DNA of 32,418 nucleotides. It comes from a virus. The stretch spans positions 1-32,418 of the IMG/VR virus record IMGVR_UViG_3300010885_023067. The stretch is one strand, 5' to 3'. Below are positions 13,514-21,925 of this stretch, one piece after another. Numbering within the stretch: position 1 is the stretch's first letter; each line of letters opens with the position of its first letter. The notes beneath the pieces are model-generated. The model did no database searches and was not told the DNA's origin. It was given only the letters and a program-made list of their open reading frames with translations. The translations under genes were made by a program, and so were the position numbers.

Positions 13514-16500
13514 CCCTGCCCATTGATGGGAATACCACCGAAGTTAGCCGCAGACAAAGCCTTCTCAAAGCCGTCCATCTGCTGCTGGGCATGATTATGC
13601 ACATCACCGTTAATGGTCACACCACCACCACCGTTAGGTTTAGCGGCCTTATCCAAATCGTCCTTAGGTGAAAGTTGCATCGCAGACTTACCCGCAGAAT
13701 TACCCGGGCTAGGATGCGCCCCAGCAATACCCAACGCCACCTTGCCGAACAAGCTGTTCGATGGGTCAGCAAGCGCAGAGTCATTCAAACTGAACGTCTG
13801 CATCAACCCCTCAAGGCCGATACCCACAAGCTGACCACCAAACCCGATAGCGCGGTTAAGCAACTGGAACGCAGACTGCGTAGCCATTGATCCAGCCGGC
13901 CCAGCCGGCGTAGCACCAGCCGCAGCAGTAATAGCCGATTCAGCCATCTGCATCAAACCACCACTGATGCCGAAACCTTTACTGGTGTTATTCATCCCAC
14001 CAGGCCGCGACGGGTTATCGGCAATATCCCGATCCCCCCCAGCGACAGGCACCGTACCCGGCTCCGTACCCGGCGCAACGAACTGCTCAGGCGGCTTATC
14101 ACCAGCAACCGGGGGAGCAACAACAACGGGCTTGCCCACTGGCGGCGTGGCCGGCAATGTGGAGTCCGGTTTCTTCCCCCCCGTTTTCCACCACGGGTTT
14201 TGATAAAGTTGCTTATACTCTGGCGTTTCAGTCTCCGGTGGCGTTTGTTTAATGTACTGCTGAACGCCAGCCGGATACTTACCAGGGTTGGCGGTGATTT
14301 CCTGCCGCCCAGCAGCATCAAGCGCACCGACCGTATTCGGCGGGTTAACCGTTGGCGGCGTCGGAATTATTGGTGGTTGACCAGAAGTACCGTCAAACCC
14401 GGGAATTACACCACCACGCGAAAATTCCTCTGGACCCTGCCGCTGGCCCAAATCCCCCATCCAAGGATCAGCCCAAGGATCGTGCATAAAATCGCCGGGG
14501 GTGCGACCATTGTAAAACGGTGCGCCATGATGCTCCGAATTATAAGTTCGGTCCCACCACTTTTGGCGACCCTCGTCAACAGCGTGCGCCCACCAGTTAG
14601 GTCGGAAACGGCTGCCGGTGGGGTCGGACGGTTGACCGGGGCCGTCGCCGGGAACATTCCCGCCCTCCGCATACCCCTTAACCACGCCGCCCTTAGAATA
14701 CCAATTATGGCCCTTCCAAAAAGCGGCAGCATTAGCCGGCGTACCATACCGATCAGAAATATACGACAACATCGCCTGAGCCTCAAGATACGCATTACCA
14801 GAATACGCACCCATCGCCCCATACTTATCATGCTCATGCCCCAAAAACTGGCCCAAACCATAAGCACCAGAAGAAGGATTCCGCGCATTCGGATTAAAGC
14901 CAGACTCATGCGACAAAATGAACTTCAAATCCTTAAACTGACCAGGCGGGAAACCCGACTCCAAATAAGCCCGCTCAATCGAAGCCATCGTACCATCAGA
15001 ACCACGCGGCTTCTTCAGCCCAAGCTCCTCATCATACTGCTGCTTCAACGCCTTATCGAAAGCCTTCTCGCCCTTCTCCTCGCCCTTCTCGCCCTTCAAA
15101 TTCAACTTCGCCGCATCATCAGACTCCTTGTCACGCGCCTCAAGCGACGTACCAGCAGCCTTCAAATACTTACCCCACGGGCTATACTTAGCCACACCAT
15201 CCGCGAAAGAAGAATACATCTTCGTCAAAGGATGATTCGACTCATCAAAGGGATTATCACTCTTACCGGAATTAATTTTATCCACAACCGAAGCGCCACC
15301 CAAAGCAGAAACAGCCTCAGGTGTCAAAATCCCCTCACCGCCACGCAACATCACCGGGTTATCCGCGTTCTGCACAAAACCCAAAAGCGAATCGCCACCC
15401 ATATCTGGATAACCCATCAACGGCTGACCGGGAACACCGCCGCTCTTGTAACCAACGATGCCGCCCCTAGCATGGGACGGCGGGCCTTGTTTCGGCCTAG
15501 GTATCCCCCAGCCGGGGTACGTTTCTTGGAAAGACGGAGTCTTTCGGGCGTAAGGATCAGGGCCATCAGTGATACCCAAATCGTGCCCAAGTTTACGAAA
15601 CGGCTTTGTAAGCTGATCAGGGATAGAATCGTGAAAAGTAGGAGTATCTAAACCGATGCTCTGAAGGGCGGATTCGGCAGGCCCAATCAGCGCAACAAAC
15701 CCACCAATTGTTCCCACCAGCCCCATAGCGGCACCAGCAGCAGCAGAAAACGCGCTGCCCGCAGCGCCAATCTCACCCGCAGCGGCCCCCCCTGCGGCAG
15801 CCAAGCCGTCAGCGGCGACACCAGTAGCGGCGAACTCAGTGCCGGCAGCAGAAATCTCACCCGCAGCAACGCCCTCCGCAGCCGCCAACTCGCTGCCGGC
15901 AACACCAGCAGCGGCGACCTCACCACCGGCAGTGCCGACCTCGCCGGCGGCGACACCCTCAGCAGCCGCCAACTCGCTGCCAGCGGTTCCGGCAGCAGCA
16001 ACCTGCCCGCCGGCAGTGCCGACCTCGCCCGCAGCGGCGCCCTCCGCAGCCGCCAACTCCTCAGCAGCCACACCAGCAGCCCCGACCTGAGTCGGCAGAC
16101 GATTAGACAAAAACTCGCCAACCGTCCGCGCACCATTCATCAAACTACTAAAAGGACCTTCCAAGTCTTTAAAAATATTCATCAATTTAGCGCCAGACCA
16201 GGCGACAGCAACACCAGAAATAGCCGCCAACAAAGCCTGCCCAGCCTCAGGCACTTTATCAAGAAAATCCATAAACCGATTGAGGCCACCCACCATTTTG
16301 CTAAACATCGGCAACAAATGCTGCCCAGCCTGCGCCTCTAACGACTCCAACGAAGCCGTAAACTTAAGCAACTTCTTCGCGGCGTCATCCATCGACTTCT
16401 CAAAATCGGCCTGCAACGCCTCAGGAGTCGCCGCCGCCCCAAACTCCTTCTCGCGTTGCTTATACTGGTCAAGCACCGGCTGCGAACCAGCAAGCATCAA

Positions 16501-18090
16501 CAAAGTGCGCCCACCCTCAGCGGTGCCAGCAGCCGCCTGAGCAGCCGCCGAAGCATTCATAATTTCGGGTTTATCACTCCGAATCGCAGAGTTAGGGCCA
16601 TGCAATTCCTTATTCTTCCGCAAATACTCGTCAATACGCGGAAAATCTTGATCAGTGATACCAGACGTATCAATATCACCGCCGCCCATCTCCCGCAGCT
16701 TTTTCTGACCATCAGGAGTGGTAAACATACTCCTAGCGCGGAACGGGCTAACCTCAGACTTCTCAAACGCCGGCAACGAAACAAGCTGCTGCGCCGCAGG
16801 CGACAACTTATCGAATTCTTCCTGCTGCTGTTCCTGAACCATCTGATTCTGGTAAGCCTCTTGCAAATGCAGATTGCCATCTGGTCCCAAATTCTTCGCA
16901 ATGGCATCCCGCACAAGCTGAAGCGTCCCAGCCAAACCATTCTGCGTAAAATCAGCGGAAAGCCCCTGAGGGTTCAACCCGATCTGACCTAAAAAATCGC
17001 CCTGCGGCTTTGTCGGACTTGCAAACTTCTTCAACAAATTAGTCAAGTTAGGGGCCGACTGCTGCGAAGTCTGACCAGTCTGAGACATCTGATCCAACGC
17101 CGCAAAAATCTCCACCGGGTCAATATTCATAGCCGAAGCCTGCGGCTCAATAGAATGCAGAGACTTCTCATAATCCTCCGCGCTACCCTTATTCCCGGCA
17201 TAACCACGCGACAACAACGCCGCAGCCTTCTCAACCGGAATACGATAGTCATGCGAAGTAGTCGAAACAGCCTGAATGGACTCCTCAAGAGAACCCGCGC
17301 CGCTGATACGGTTCAACATCGCAGAATTCCGCATCAAATCAACAGCAGCCTGCCCCTGATAATTCTTACCAGTGTTGTAATCTGTAGCCCGCGAAATCTG
17401 GCCGTAATTCTTCGCAAGCTCCTCAGGCTTAAAACCAGTCTGACGAGAAATATCCCACAAACTTTGCGTCATCACACGACGATCATCCGCCGAAATATGC
17501 TGCTGAGCCTGAATCTGATTTATTAAGTCATCAATCTTAACGTCGTGCTTCAGACCCTCACCCAAAAAAGCGCCCACACCGAACGTCGCGCCAGCGCCCA
17601 AAATGTTCTGGCCCCGCGTCATGCCGCCCCGGGTAGCCGGAACAACAGTCTCCCGACCACGATCCTCAGCGGCGTGCCGGCCACCAACAACCGTCGCACC
17701 ACGCGCCGCCTGAGCTTCCAACTGCGTGGCATTAGAAGCAGCAATCAAACGACTAGTGTTAGAAATCGCCGCATCAACCTCACGCTGAGCAGCCACCATA
17801 GAAGCAGAAGCAGCCTGAAACCCGCGCACACGCAAATCATTAATCCGCGACTCCGCGACCTGCAAATCAGCCAAACCGATCTGCATCTGCCGATACGCAT
17901 CATCCGACGCGGCAACCAACTTCTTAAACTGCGCCATCGCTGGGTCAAGCGTAAAACCCTCCGCGAAAGCAGCGGACGACCTCGCCCCGCCGTCCCGCAT
18001 CAGGCTTTGGGCCTCCCTCAAAGTGCGGTTAACAGAAGGAATGTTAAGCCGCGTCAAAATATCAAGAAAGATGCCACCCAGTTCAGCCAC
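13510..18090 (-). CDS. Tape measure protein with lytic transglycosylase domain
   Basis: 1526 residues. The N-terminus is typical (IFLDILTRLNIPSVNRTLREAQSLMRDGG), followed by long helical, Ala/Gln-rich stretches. Residues about 195-600 carry a phage tail tape-measure core, a hydrophobic patch (VPEAGQALLAAISGVAVAWSG) precedes four 28-residue Ala/Gly repeats (residues about 679-790), and residues about 1035-1130 look like a soluble lytic transglycosylase (HESGFNPNARNPSSGAYGLGQF, with Glu about 1061 as catalytic acid, then YLEAQAMLSYISDRYGT). The Pro/Gly-rich region after it is low complexity. At about 1.5 angstrom per residue the tail would be roughly 230 nm. Start is GTG at 18090, 5 bases after the chaperone stop, with a GGGGGG run upstream. 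The transglycosylase probably opens peptidoglycan during DNA entry. Confidence 0.95.
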   Translation of the reverse strand: MAELGGIFLDILTRLNIPSVNRTLREAQSLMRDGGARSSAAFAEGFTLDPAMAQFKKLVAASDDAYRQMQIGLADLQVAESRINDLRVRGFQAASASMVAAQREVDAAISNTSRLIAASNATQLEAQAARGATVVGGRHAAEDRGRETVVPATRGGMTRGQNILGAGATFGVGAFLGEGLKHDVKIDDLINQIQAQQHISADDRRVMTQSLWDISRQTGFKPEELAKNYGQISRATDYNTGKNYQGQAAVDLMRNSAMLNRISGAGSLEESIQAVSTTSHDYRIPVEKAAALLSRGYAGNKGSAEDYEKSLHSIEPQASAMNIDPVEIFAALDQMSQTGQTSQQSAPNLTNLLKKFASPTKPQGDFLGQIGLNPQGLSADFTQNGLAGTLQLVRDAIAKNLGPDGNLHLQEAYQNQMVQEQQQEEFDKLSPAAQQLVSLPAFEKSEVSPFRARSMFTTPDGQKKLREMGGGDIDTSGITDQDFPRIDEYLRKNKELHGPNSAIRSDKPEIMNASAAAQAAAGTAEGGRTLLMLAGSQPVLDQYKQREKEFGAAATPEALQADFEKSMDDAAKKLLKFTASLESLEAQAGQHLLPMFSKMVGGLNRFMDFLDKVPEAGQALLAAISGVAVAWSGAKLMNIFKDLEGPFSSLMNGARTVGEFLSNRLPTQVGAAGVAAEELAAAEGAAAGEVGTAGGQVAAAGTAGSELAAAEGVAAGEVGTAGGEVAAAGVAGSELAAAEGVAAGEISAAGTEFAATGVAADGLAAAGGAAAGEIGAAGSAFSAAAGAAMGLVGTIGGFVALIGPAESALQSIGLDTPTFHDSIPDQLTKPFRKLGHDLGITDGPDPYARKTPSFQETYPGWGIPRPKQGPPSHARGGIVGYKSGGVPGQPLMGYPDMGGDSLLGFVQNADNPVMLRGGEGILTPEAVSALGGASVVDKINSGKSDNPFDESNHPLTKMYSSFADGVAKYSPWGKYLKAAGTSLEARDKESDDAAKLNLKGEKGEEKGEKAFDKALKQQYDEELGLKKPRGSDGTMASIERAYLESGFPPGQFKDLKFILSHESGFNPNARNPSSGAYGLGQFLGHEHDKYGAMGAYSGNAYLEAQAMLSYISDRYGTPANAAAFWKGHNWYSKGGVVKGYAEGGNVPGDGPGQPSDPTGSRFRPNWWAHAVDEGRQKWWDRTYNSEHHGAPFYNGRTPGDFMHDPWADPWMGDLGQRQGPEEFSRGGVIPGFDGTSGQPPIIPTPPTVNPPNTVGALDAAGRQEITANPGKYPAGVQQYIKQTPPETETPEYKQLYQNPWWKTGGKKPDSTLPATPPVGKPVVVAPPVAGDKPPEQFVAPGTEPGTVPVAGGDRDIADNPSRPGGMNNTSKGFGISGGLMQMAESAITAAAGATPAGPAGSMATQSAFQLLNRAIGFGGQLVGIGLEGLMQTFSLNDSALADPSNSLFGKVALGIAGAHPSPGNSAGKSAMQLSPKDDLDKAAKPNGGGGVTINGDVHNHAQQQMDGFEKALSAANFGGIPINGQG
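15721..16056 (-). repeat. Four tandem 84-bp (28-residue) Ala/Gly repeats in the tape measure
   Basis: Four in-frame units of exactly 28 residues each begin LAAAEGAAAGEV, LAAAEGVAAGEV, LAAAEGVAAGEI and LAAAGGAAAGEI. The first two are nearly identical and the fourth is the most diverged. Each is built from AA, AG and GE steps likely to form helices with small side chains. Such units can be gained or lost by slippage and would change tail length in about 4 nm steps. Confidence 0.9.
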
Positions 18091-18095
18091 AGAAA

Positions 18096-18886
18096 CTACC
18101 CCCCGCTATTCAATTGTTCCAACACATGCCTACGCAACTCGACAACACGCCCATCCAAGTCCTCCTGAACCCGCTGCTCAGTCGGAGACTCAACAAGACT
18201 CAACTTCATCTTATGACTAGCATGAATCGCAGCATTATCGGCCCGCAACAAACGCAACTCATTCACCACAGCCACATCAACATACTGACCAAAAGACCAA
18301 TCACCGTCCCGGCGCTCACGCGCATACGCCGAATCATCAGGCAAAGAATCAATCAACGCACACAAACGCCGAGACGACAACAAACCCCGATGCCAATCGT
18401 GAACATCAACCCCACGAAAAAGAAGATCAGCCTCAATCTGAGTCGGAAAATTCCGCATCAAAATGACGGCCTCTAGCCTTTTGGGTCACCCTCCGCAACA
18501 GCCTTATTCTCGTCAACAAGCATCTGCCACGCCAACGTCACATCATTAGAATGACCGCCGGCGGCAATGAACTTCTTGTGATCCGCATCCCCCAACAGGG
18601 CACGCGCCGTGCGAATCACCATCGGCTCCGCGAGTTTACCTTTCACGGCATGAGGAACCACAACCTTACCCGAAGCATCCTTATCTAAATCCTCACCAGC
18701 CTGCACAACCTCCAACCGCTTCTGCGCGTCATCGGAAATCAACATCGGATGAGGAATCTCAAACTCCTCACCATTAGGCATAGTTAAAAACAAAGAAGAA
18801 AGCTGCGACTGCGCCTCAATAGCCTGATCACGGAAATCCCCGAGAGCCATCTTGCGGCGCTGATTGAAATTCGGCTTATCAGCCAT
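18096..18886 (-). CDS. Tail assembly chaperone, -1 frameshift fusion (gpGT type)
   Basis: Product of the chaperone gene read through a -1 frameshift at CCCAAAA (18479-18485). The first 136 residues are shared with the short form. After the slip the reading continues R-L-E-A-V-I-L-M-R-N-F-P without a stop and adds 127 residues, giving 263 in all. The added part (TQIEADLLFRGVDVHDW, SLPDDSAYARERRDGDW, VNELRLLRADNAAIH) is mostly helical, like T-type extensions. It is read directly upstream of the tape measure in the usual G-GT-tape order. The long form is thought to help load the major tail protein around the tape. A separate start at the TTG/ATG pair at 18456-18461 is possible but less likely. 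Confidence 0.88.
18473..18886 (-). CDS. Tail assembly chaperone, short form (gpG type)
   Basis: 137 residues ending ...EGDPKG at the TAG at 18473-18475. The frame is open upstream to 18949, but that region contains a terminator hairpin. The ATG at 18884-18886 has a strong ribosome-binding site (AGAAGGAGAT at 18896-18905), so I chose it. The sequence is acidic and helical (DFRDQAIEAQSQLSSLFLTM; MVIRTARALLGDADHKKFIAAGGH), typical of the tail chaperone family. It sits between the major tail protein and tape measure. The abundant short form is expected to bind the tape measure during tail assembly and is not part of the finished virion. Confidence 0.9.
   Translation of the reverse strand: MADKPNFNQRRKMALGDFRDQAIEAQSQLSSLFLTMPNGEEFEIPHPMLISDDAQKRLEVVQAGEDLDKDASGKVVVPHAVKGKLAEPMVIRTARALLGDADHKKFIAAGGHSNDVTLAWQMLVDENKAVAEGDPKG
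18479..18485 (-). other. Programmed -1 ribosomal frameshift slippery site CCCAAAA
   Basis: In the zero frame the codons are GAC CCA AAA GGC TAG, so C-CCA-AAA is a canonical X-XXY-YYZ heptamer two codons before the stop. Slipping back one base gives AGG CTA GAG GCC GTC ATT, which joins the second chaperone frame with no stop in between. This is the standard arrangement in long-tailed phages. I did not model a downstream stimulatory structure. Confidence 0.9.
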
Positions 18887-18895
18887 AAAAAAGTA

Positions 18896-18905
18896 ATCTC
18901 CTTCT
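18896..18905 (-). promoter_or_regulatory. Strong ribosome-binding site for the tail chaperone
   Basis: The minus-strand sequence AGAAGGAGAT lies about 9 bases before the ATG at 18886 and is followed by a T-rich spacer. It fixes the start of the chaperone gene inside a longer open frame whose upstream codons fall in the terminator. Confidence 0.85.
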
Positions 18906-18913
18906 AGAAAAAA

Positions 18914-18945
18914 GAAAGGACCCCCAAAGCACTGGGGGTCCTTTC
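18914..18945 (-). terminator. Strong intrinsic terminator after the major tail protein
   Basis: A perfect 12-bp stem (GAAAGGACCCCC at 18914-18925 with GGGGGTCCTTTC at 18934-18945) encloses an 8-base loop. On the minus strand it is followed by six T (18908-18913). It lies 9 bases after the major tail protein stop and before the chaperone, so it would leave capsid and tail-tube messages abundant and let only a fraction of polymerases read on into the chaperone and tape measure genes. Confidence 0.9.
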
Positions 18946-18954
18946 TCAACTGTT

Positions 18955-19965
18955 TTACGCTATAGCTGTGATGGTGTTAGACACCGGATAAGCGGCACTC
19001 TGAATGTTATCTCCAGTCGCAGTCACAGTGAACTTGTACGACGAAGAAGTAGTCAAACCAGTAACCGTTATAGTCACCACACCAGCATTGCTGGTAGTAG
19101 TCGTAGCAACCGTTGCATTAGTGGTCGTAGACGTACCAGTGTTCGTCTGAGACACCGCATAAGTGAACGGCACATTAGGCGACGTGGGCTGAGCAAACGA
19201 CAAAGTCGCCTTACCGCCAGTCACCGCAGTCGCAGTCACCGTCGAAACAGTCGGCAAAGTGACCTGACCGCCCAACGCCAGCCACCCAGGACCGCCATAT
19301 AGCGCCCGACGCACATACCCTGACGCAGGATCGGGGTAAGTACCAAACGCAACACCAAACGAATCCGCCTTCTTCGCAGAAAACATACGCTTGTTGATCT
19401 TCGTCAATGACACACGCGGACGAAGCTCAGCAATATAAATCGGGTTAGCCAATTCACCATCAACACCCAAAATGAGAAGCTGACGGTAAATGATCTGCGG
19501 CCACAGGCCATAGTCCTGGCTGAAACCCGACGCGCCCACCTGATTCAAAGCCGACAACGCACCCGTACCCGGGCTGGAGGTCAACGGCTGGTTGTTGTAG
19601 ATAGCCAACGAAACCGCATTCGTCTCCGCGAACGTGATGTCGATGTCCTCACCATCAGAATCAACATCAGTACGAGACGGGTAACGCTGCTGCCAAATTT
19701 CAGTGTCAACGGTCTTGTAGCGCGGGGAGAAATCCACACCATTCACATCAATGGCACCCACGTCATACCAAGGGCCACCCGGGTTGGAGGAAGAAAACAG
19801 GGTGGTGCTGAGCGAGCCATCCGCGTTAAACGGTGTGAAGTTCGTCAGCGAGGTAGTGCCCAGCGGGTCCCAGTCGCGGACCAGAACCGAACCATACAAC
19901 CACTTGCGGAGGTTGTTGGGATTCATCTGCTGAAGCGATGTCCACAATTCGCCAGTAATCGCCAT
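18955..19965 (-). CDS. Major tail protein with C-terminal FN3/Ig-like domain
   Basis: 336 residues. The N-terminal two thirds fit a tail-tube protein (WLYGSVLVRDWDPLGTTS, GVDFSPRYKTVDTEIWQQRYPSRTDVDSDGEDIDITF, ELRPRVSLTKINKRMFSAKKADSFGVAFGTYPD). Residues about 238-336 form a fibronectin-III/Ig-like domain (TVTATAVTGGKATLSF, FTYAVSQTNTG, VVTITVTGLTTSSSYKFTVTATG), a common add-on to tube proteins that projects from the tail surface and may stick weakly to cells. ATG at 19965 has AAGGAA upstream in an A/T-rich leader. It follows the tail terminator gene and is followed by a terminator hairpin. Confidence 0.9.
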   Translation of the reverse strand: MAITGELWTSLQQMNPNNLRKWLYGSVLVRDWDPLGTTSLTNFTPFNADGSLSTTLFSSSNPGGPWYDVGAIDVNGVDFSPRYKTVDTEIWQQRYPSRTDVDSDGEDIDITFAETNAVSLAIYNNQPLTSSPGTGALSALNQVGASGFSQDYGLWPQIIYRQLLILGVDGELANPIYIAELRPRVSLTKINKRMFSAKKADSFGVAFGTYPDPASGYVRRALYGGPGWLALGGQVTLPTVSTVTATAVTGGKATLSFAQPTSPNVPFTYAVSQTNTGTSTTTNATVATTTTSNAGVVTITVTGLTTSSSYKFTVTATGDNIQSAAYPVSNTITAIA

Positions 19966-19992
19966 ATTATATTGTATTCCTTATCAAGTTTT

Positions 19993-20388
19993 TTAAGAGG
20001 ATTGGTTAACCCTCAGAGAGATGCGGTAACGCCCGCAATAACGAAAAAGGTTAGGGTCCTCGTAGGTGTGCCACGCCGGCACCTCAGCAACCTCAAAACG
20101 GTCAATGCCAGCAACGCCAGAAGTCAACGAGAACGACAACTTAGGGGTAAAAACATACGGATTCATCTTCGCGTGCATAGCCCTAGCCGCCACAGCGGCA
20201 GCAGTATGAGTACTAGCGAACGCATGAACACTCACCGTGGAAACCTGCGTAATCCAATCCGTAGGAGAAGCCAACGCAGTCACCAAATAAAACGGCATCG
20301 GAGGATTCGGGGGCATATCAATACCGACATTCGGGAAGAACTGGCCCAAATACTTGACAACCAATTCCTCGACATCAGCGGCGATCAT
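19993..20388 (-). CDS. Tail terminator protein
   Basis: 131 residues. Position (after the gp10-like gene and before the major tail protein), size and sequence (an N-terminal helix VEELVVKYLGQFF, then PFYLVTALAS, STVSVHAFASTHTAAAVAARAMH, and a final RYRISLRVNQ strand) fit the tail terminator family that caps the tail tube and joins it to the head. The ATG at 20388 overlaps the upstream stop as ATGA. Family assignment is from context and pattern. Confidence 0.8.
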   Translation of the reverse strand: MIAADVEELVVKYLGQFFPNVGIDMPPNPPMPFYLVTALASPTDWITQVSTVSVHAFASTHTAAAVAARAMHAKMNPYVFTPKLSFSLTSGVAGIDRFEVAEVPAWHTYEDPNLFRYCGRYRISLRVNQSS

Positions 20389-20960
20389 GCCGTGAACAGA
20401 GACGCAGAACGCCTCGCCACCCTACTAGGCTGAGCCGCCTCGCCCGTCCCATTGAACGCAGCCAACACGCGGGCACCATACCCATGCTCAGGATTATGCC
20501 TAGACCCATACTCCAACCACTCAGCCAACGGCAACAGGTCCGAACCCACAAACACAAACCCATCCTTGTCTTTGTGGACTTCAATGGAGTTTCTGTAATC
20601 CTCAGGCCAGTTAGTGCCATACGCAGTCTCATCAGCAATGTGACCGCCCGGTGGTTTATCGCCACGCACAGGAGCTATCGACACCCAAAAGTCCCGAACC
20701 TCCCGCGCCTTCGCCTCTTTAGCGGCCTGAATGAACTCAGACCCCGCAATGATGCCCTCAAGTTCCGCAGCGAACGCGAAAACACCGACCTCGTTCACCA
20801 TTCCACGCGAAGCGAACCGGCCACCCAAATCCCTAGGCTGCGACCGCCCAGCACTGAACTCAGCGAACTGCTCACTGAAATCGCCGTAACGATTCACACC
20901 GCTAGTGAAACCCCGGCCATACTCGTAGGTCATACCCTGATATTCGTAACTATCAGTCAT
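20385..20960 (-). CDS. HK97 gp10-like neck / tail-completion protein
   Basis: 191 residues. The region DFWVSIAPVRGDKPPGG, then DYRNSIEVHKDKDGFVFVGSDL, then LAEWLEYGSRHNPEHG is the recognisable gp10-like core: a strand pair, then the signature G-S or G-T near a Tyr. The N-terminal 45 residues are polar and probably disordered. The C-terminus is basic and Ser/Ala-rich. ATG at 20960 forms a TAATG junction with the upstream stopper gene. The protein is expected at the neck between connector and tail. Confidence 0.85.
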   Translation of the reverse strand: MTDSYEYQGMTYEYGRGFTSGVNRYGDFSEQFAEFSAGRSQPRDLGGRFASRGMVNEVGVFAFAAELEGIIAGSEFIQAAKEAKAREVRDFWVSIAPVRGDKPPGGHIADETAYGTNWPEDYRNSIEVHKDKDGFVFVGSDLLPLAEWLEYGSRHNPEHGYGARVLAAFNGTGEAAQPSRVARRSASLFTA

Positions 20961-21304
20961 TAACCAGTCTCCTGTTTACACACAAACCCACACTGATAGA
21001 TAATCCCCGCAGCATCAGGAATCATATGCGAACCCAACACCCGAAAACGATCACCCCTATACTCAATATACCACTCAGGCAAAACCTGAGCCGTATTAGA
21101 ATTGTACGGCGTGAACGCCTTATGCGTAGACTCCGCATACGCAGTGTTCGTCACACGATCCTTCATCGTCGTCGTCTGAATCGTAGAACCAGACTGAGAA
21201 AACGCAGACACCCCAGCAGAAGCCGGCACCGTATGATACTGATCCTGAACAAACCGCCCAGGCGGGCTGAACGTCAACGTAAACACCCCAGGATTCAACG
21301 GCAT
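20960..21304 (-). CDS. Head-tail stopper / head closure protein
   Basis: About 114 residues from ATG at 21302-21304 (GGGGG about 5 bases upstream); a TTG at 21316 would add four. The beta-rich sequence (FTLTFSPPGRFVQDQYH, TTTMKDRVTNTAYAEST, EWYIEYRGDRFRVLGSHM, GIIYQCGFVCKQE) fits the small barrel of head-closure proteins that plug the connector after packaging. Position between the connector and the gp10-like gene supports this. No strict motif identifies the family, so the call is moderate. Confidence 0.75.
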   Translation of the reverse strand: MPLNPGVFTLTFSPPGRFVQDQYHTVPASAGVSAFSQSGSTIQTTTMKDRVTNTAYAESTHKAFTPYNSNTAQVLPEWYIEYRGDRFRVLGSHMIPDAAGIIYQCGFVCKQETG

Positions 21305-21316
21305 CACAACCCCCAA

Positions 21317-21925
21317 TCAAGCAATAGTGACCAACGTGTAACGCTCCAAAATGCGCTCATCAAAAGCGTTAATCACGATACCCACACCACCGGAGTTACC
21401 CGCATAGCGTTCATGGAAATCGCCAACCTCACGCTGAAGCAGAAGCGCAGGGTTCTCAAGATACTGTTGGGTGAACCGGCAGGCCGCATTAATCAAACCA
21501 TTCGGAATCTGCGAATAGCCATGACTATACGTCACCTGTAAACTCCCCGGCAACGTAGGCCAGGAAGGACCGAACGTCCACGGCACACCGGGTTGTCCGG
21601 TCGTGTCATACAACAATCCAGTCTCACTCACAAAAGCGTAATTGGTGAGGGTTGTCCACCCCAACACGCCAGTAAGAGGGGAAGGCATCAACGCCGACAC
21701 CGCCGACACCCCAGCAACGGGGATCGACGGCAACAACGCCTGCCGGTACACCAGCGGGTCCACAAAAGCGATGTCGTTTTGAATCAAATCAAAACCACCA
21801 TCCCCGCGATTACAATATTCCTCAACGAAAGACTGCGCCCACTTCAACGCCTGCGAAATCTCCGCATCAGAATACGCTGCTGAAATGGGAACGAAACTCG
21901 TCGCCAACTGATCAGCGAACGCCAT
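21317..21925 (-). CDS. Head-tail connector (adaptor, gp6-like)
   Basis: 202 residues. N-terminal helices (DAEISQALKWAQSFVEEYCNRG) are followed by a beta segment and then SLQVTYSHGYSQIPNGLINAACRFTQQYLENP, the usual pattern of head-tail connector adaptors, in which Y-x-x-G-Y then I-P and helices are conserved. The end region (FDERILERYTLVTIA) is typical too. ATG at 21925 forms a TAATG junction with the upstream gene. It should form a ring under the portal. Confidence 0.85.
   Translation of the reverse strand: MAFADQLATSFVPISAAYSDAEISQALKWAQSFVEEYCNRGDGGFDLIQNDIAFVDPLVYRQALLPSIPVAGVSAVSALMPSPLTGVLGWTTLTNYAFVSETGLLYDTTGQPGVPWTFGPSWPTLPGSLQVTYSHGYSQIPNGLINAACRFTQQYLENPALLLQREVGDFHERYAGNSGGVGIVINAFDERILERYTLVTIA

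Noticed and set aside
14200-15651. 483-residue plus-strand frame opposite the tape measure
   Set aside because: Antisense shadow with the same Arg-rich, low-information character; no ribosome-binding site.
15839-16090. Short repeated Ala/Pro plus-strand frame over the tape-measure repeats
   Set aside because: It is the reverse reading of the 84-bp repeats, not a separate gene.
18096-18461. Second chaperone frame as an independent gene
   Set aside because: No ribosome-binding site precedes its first start codons, while a CCCAAAA slip connects it to the first frame without a stop. Retained as the fusion.
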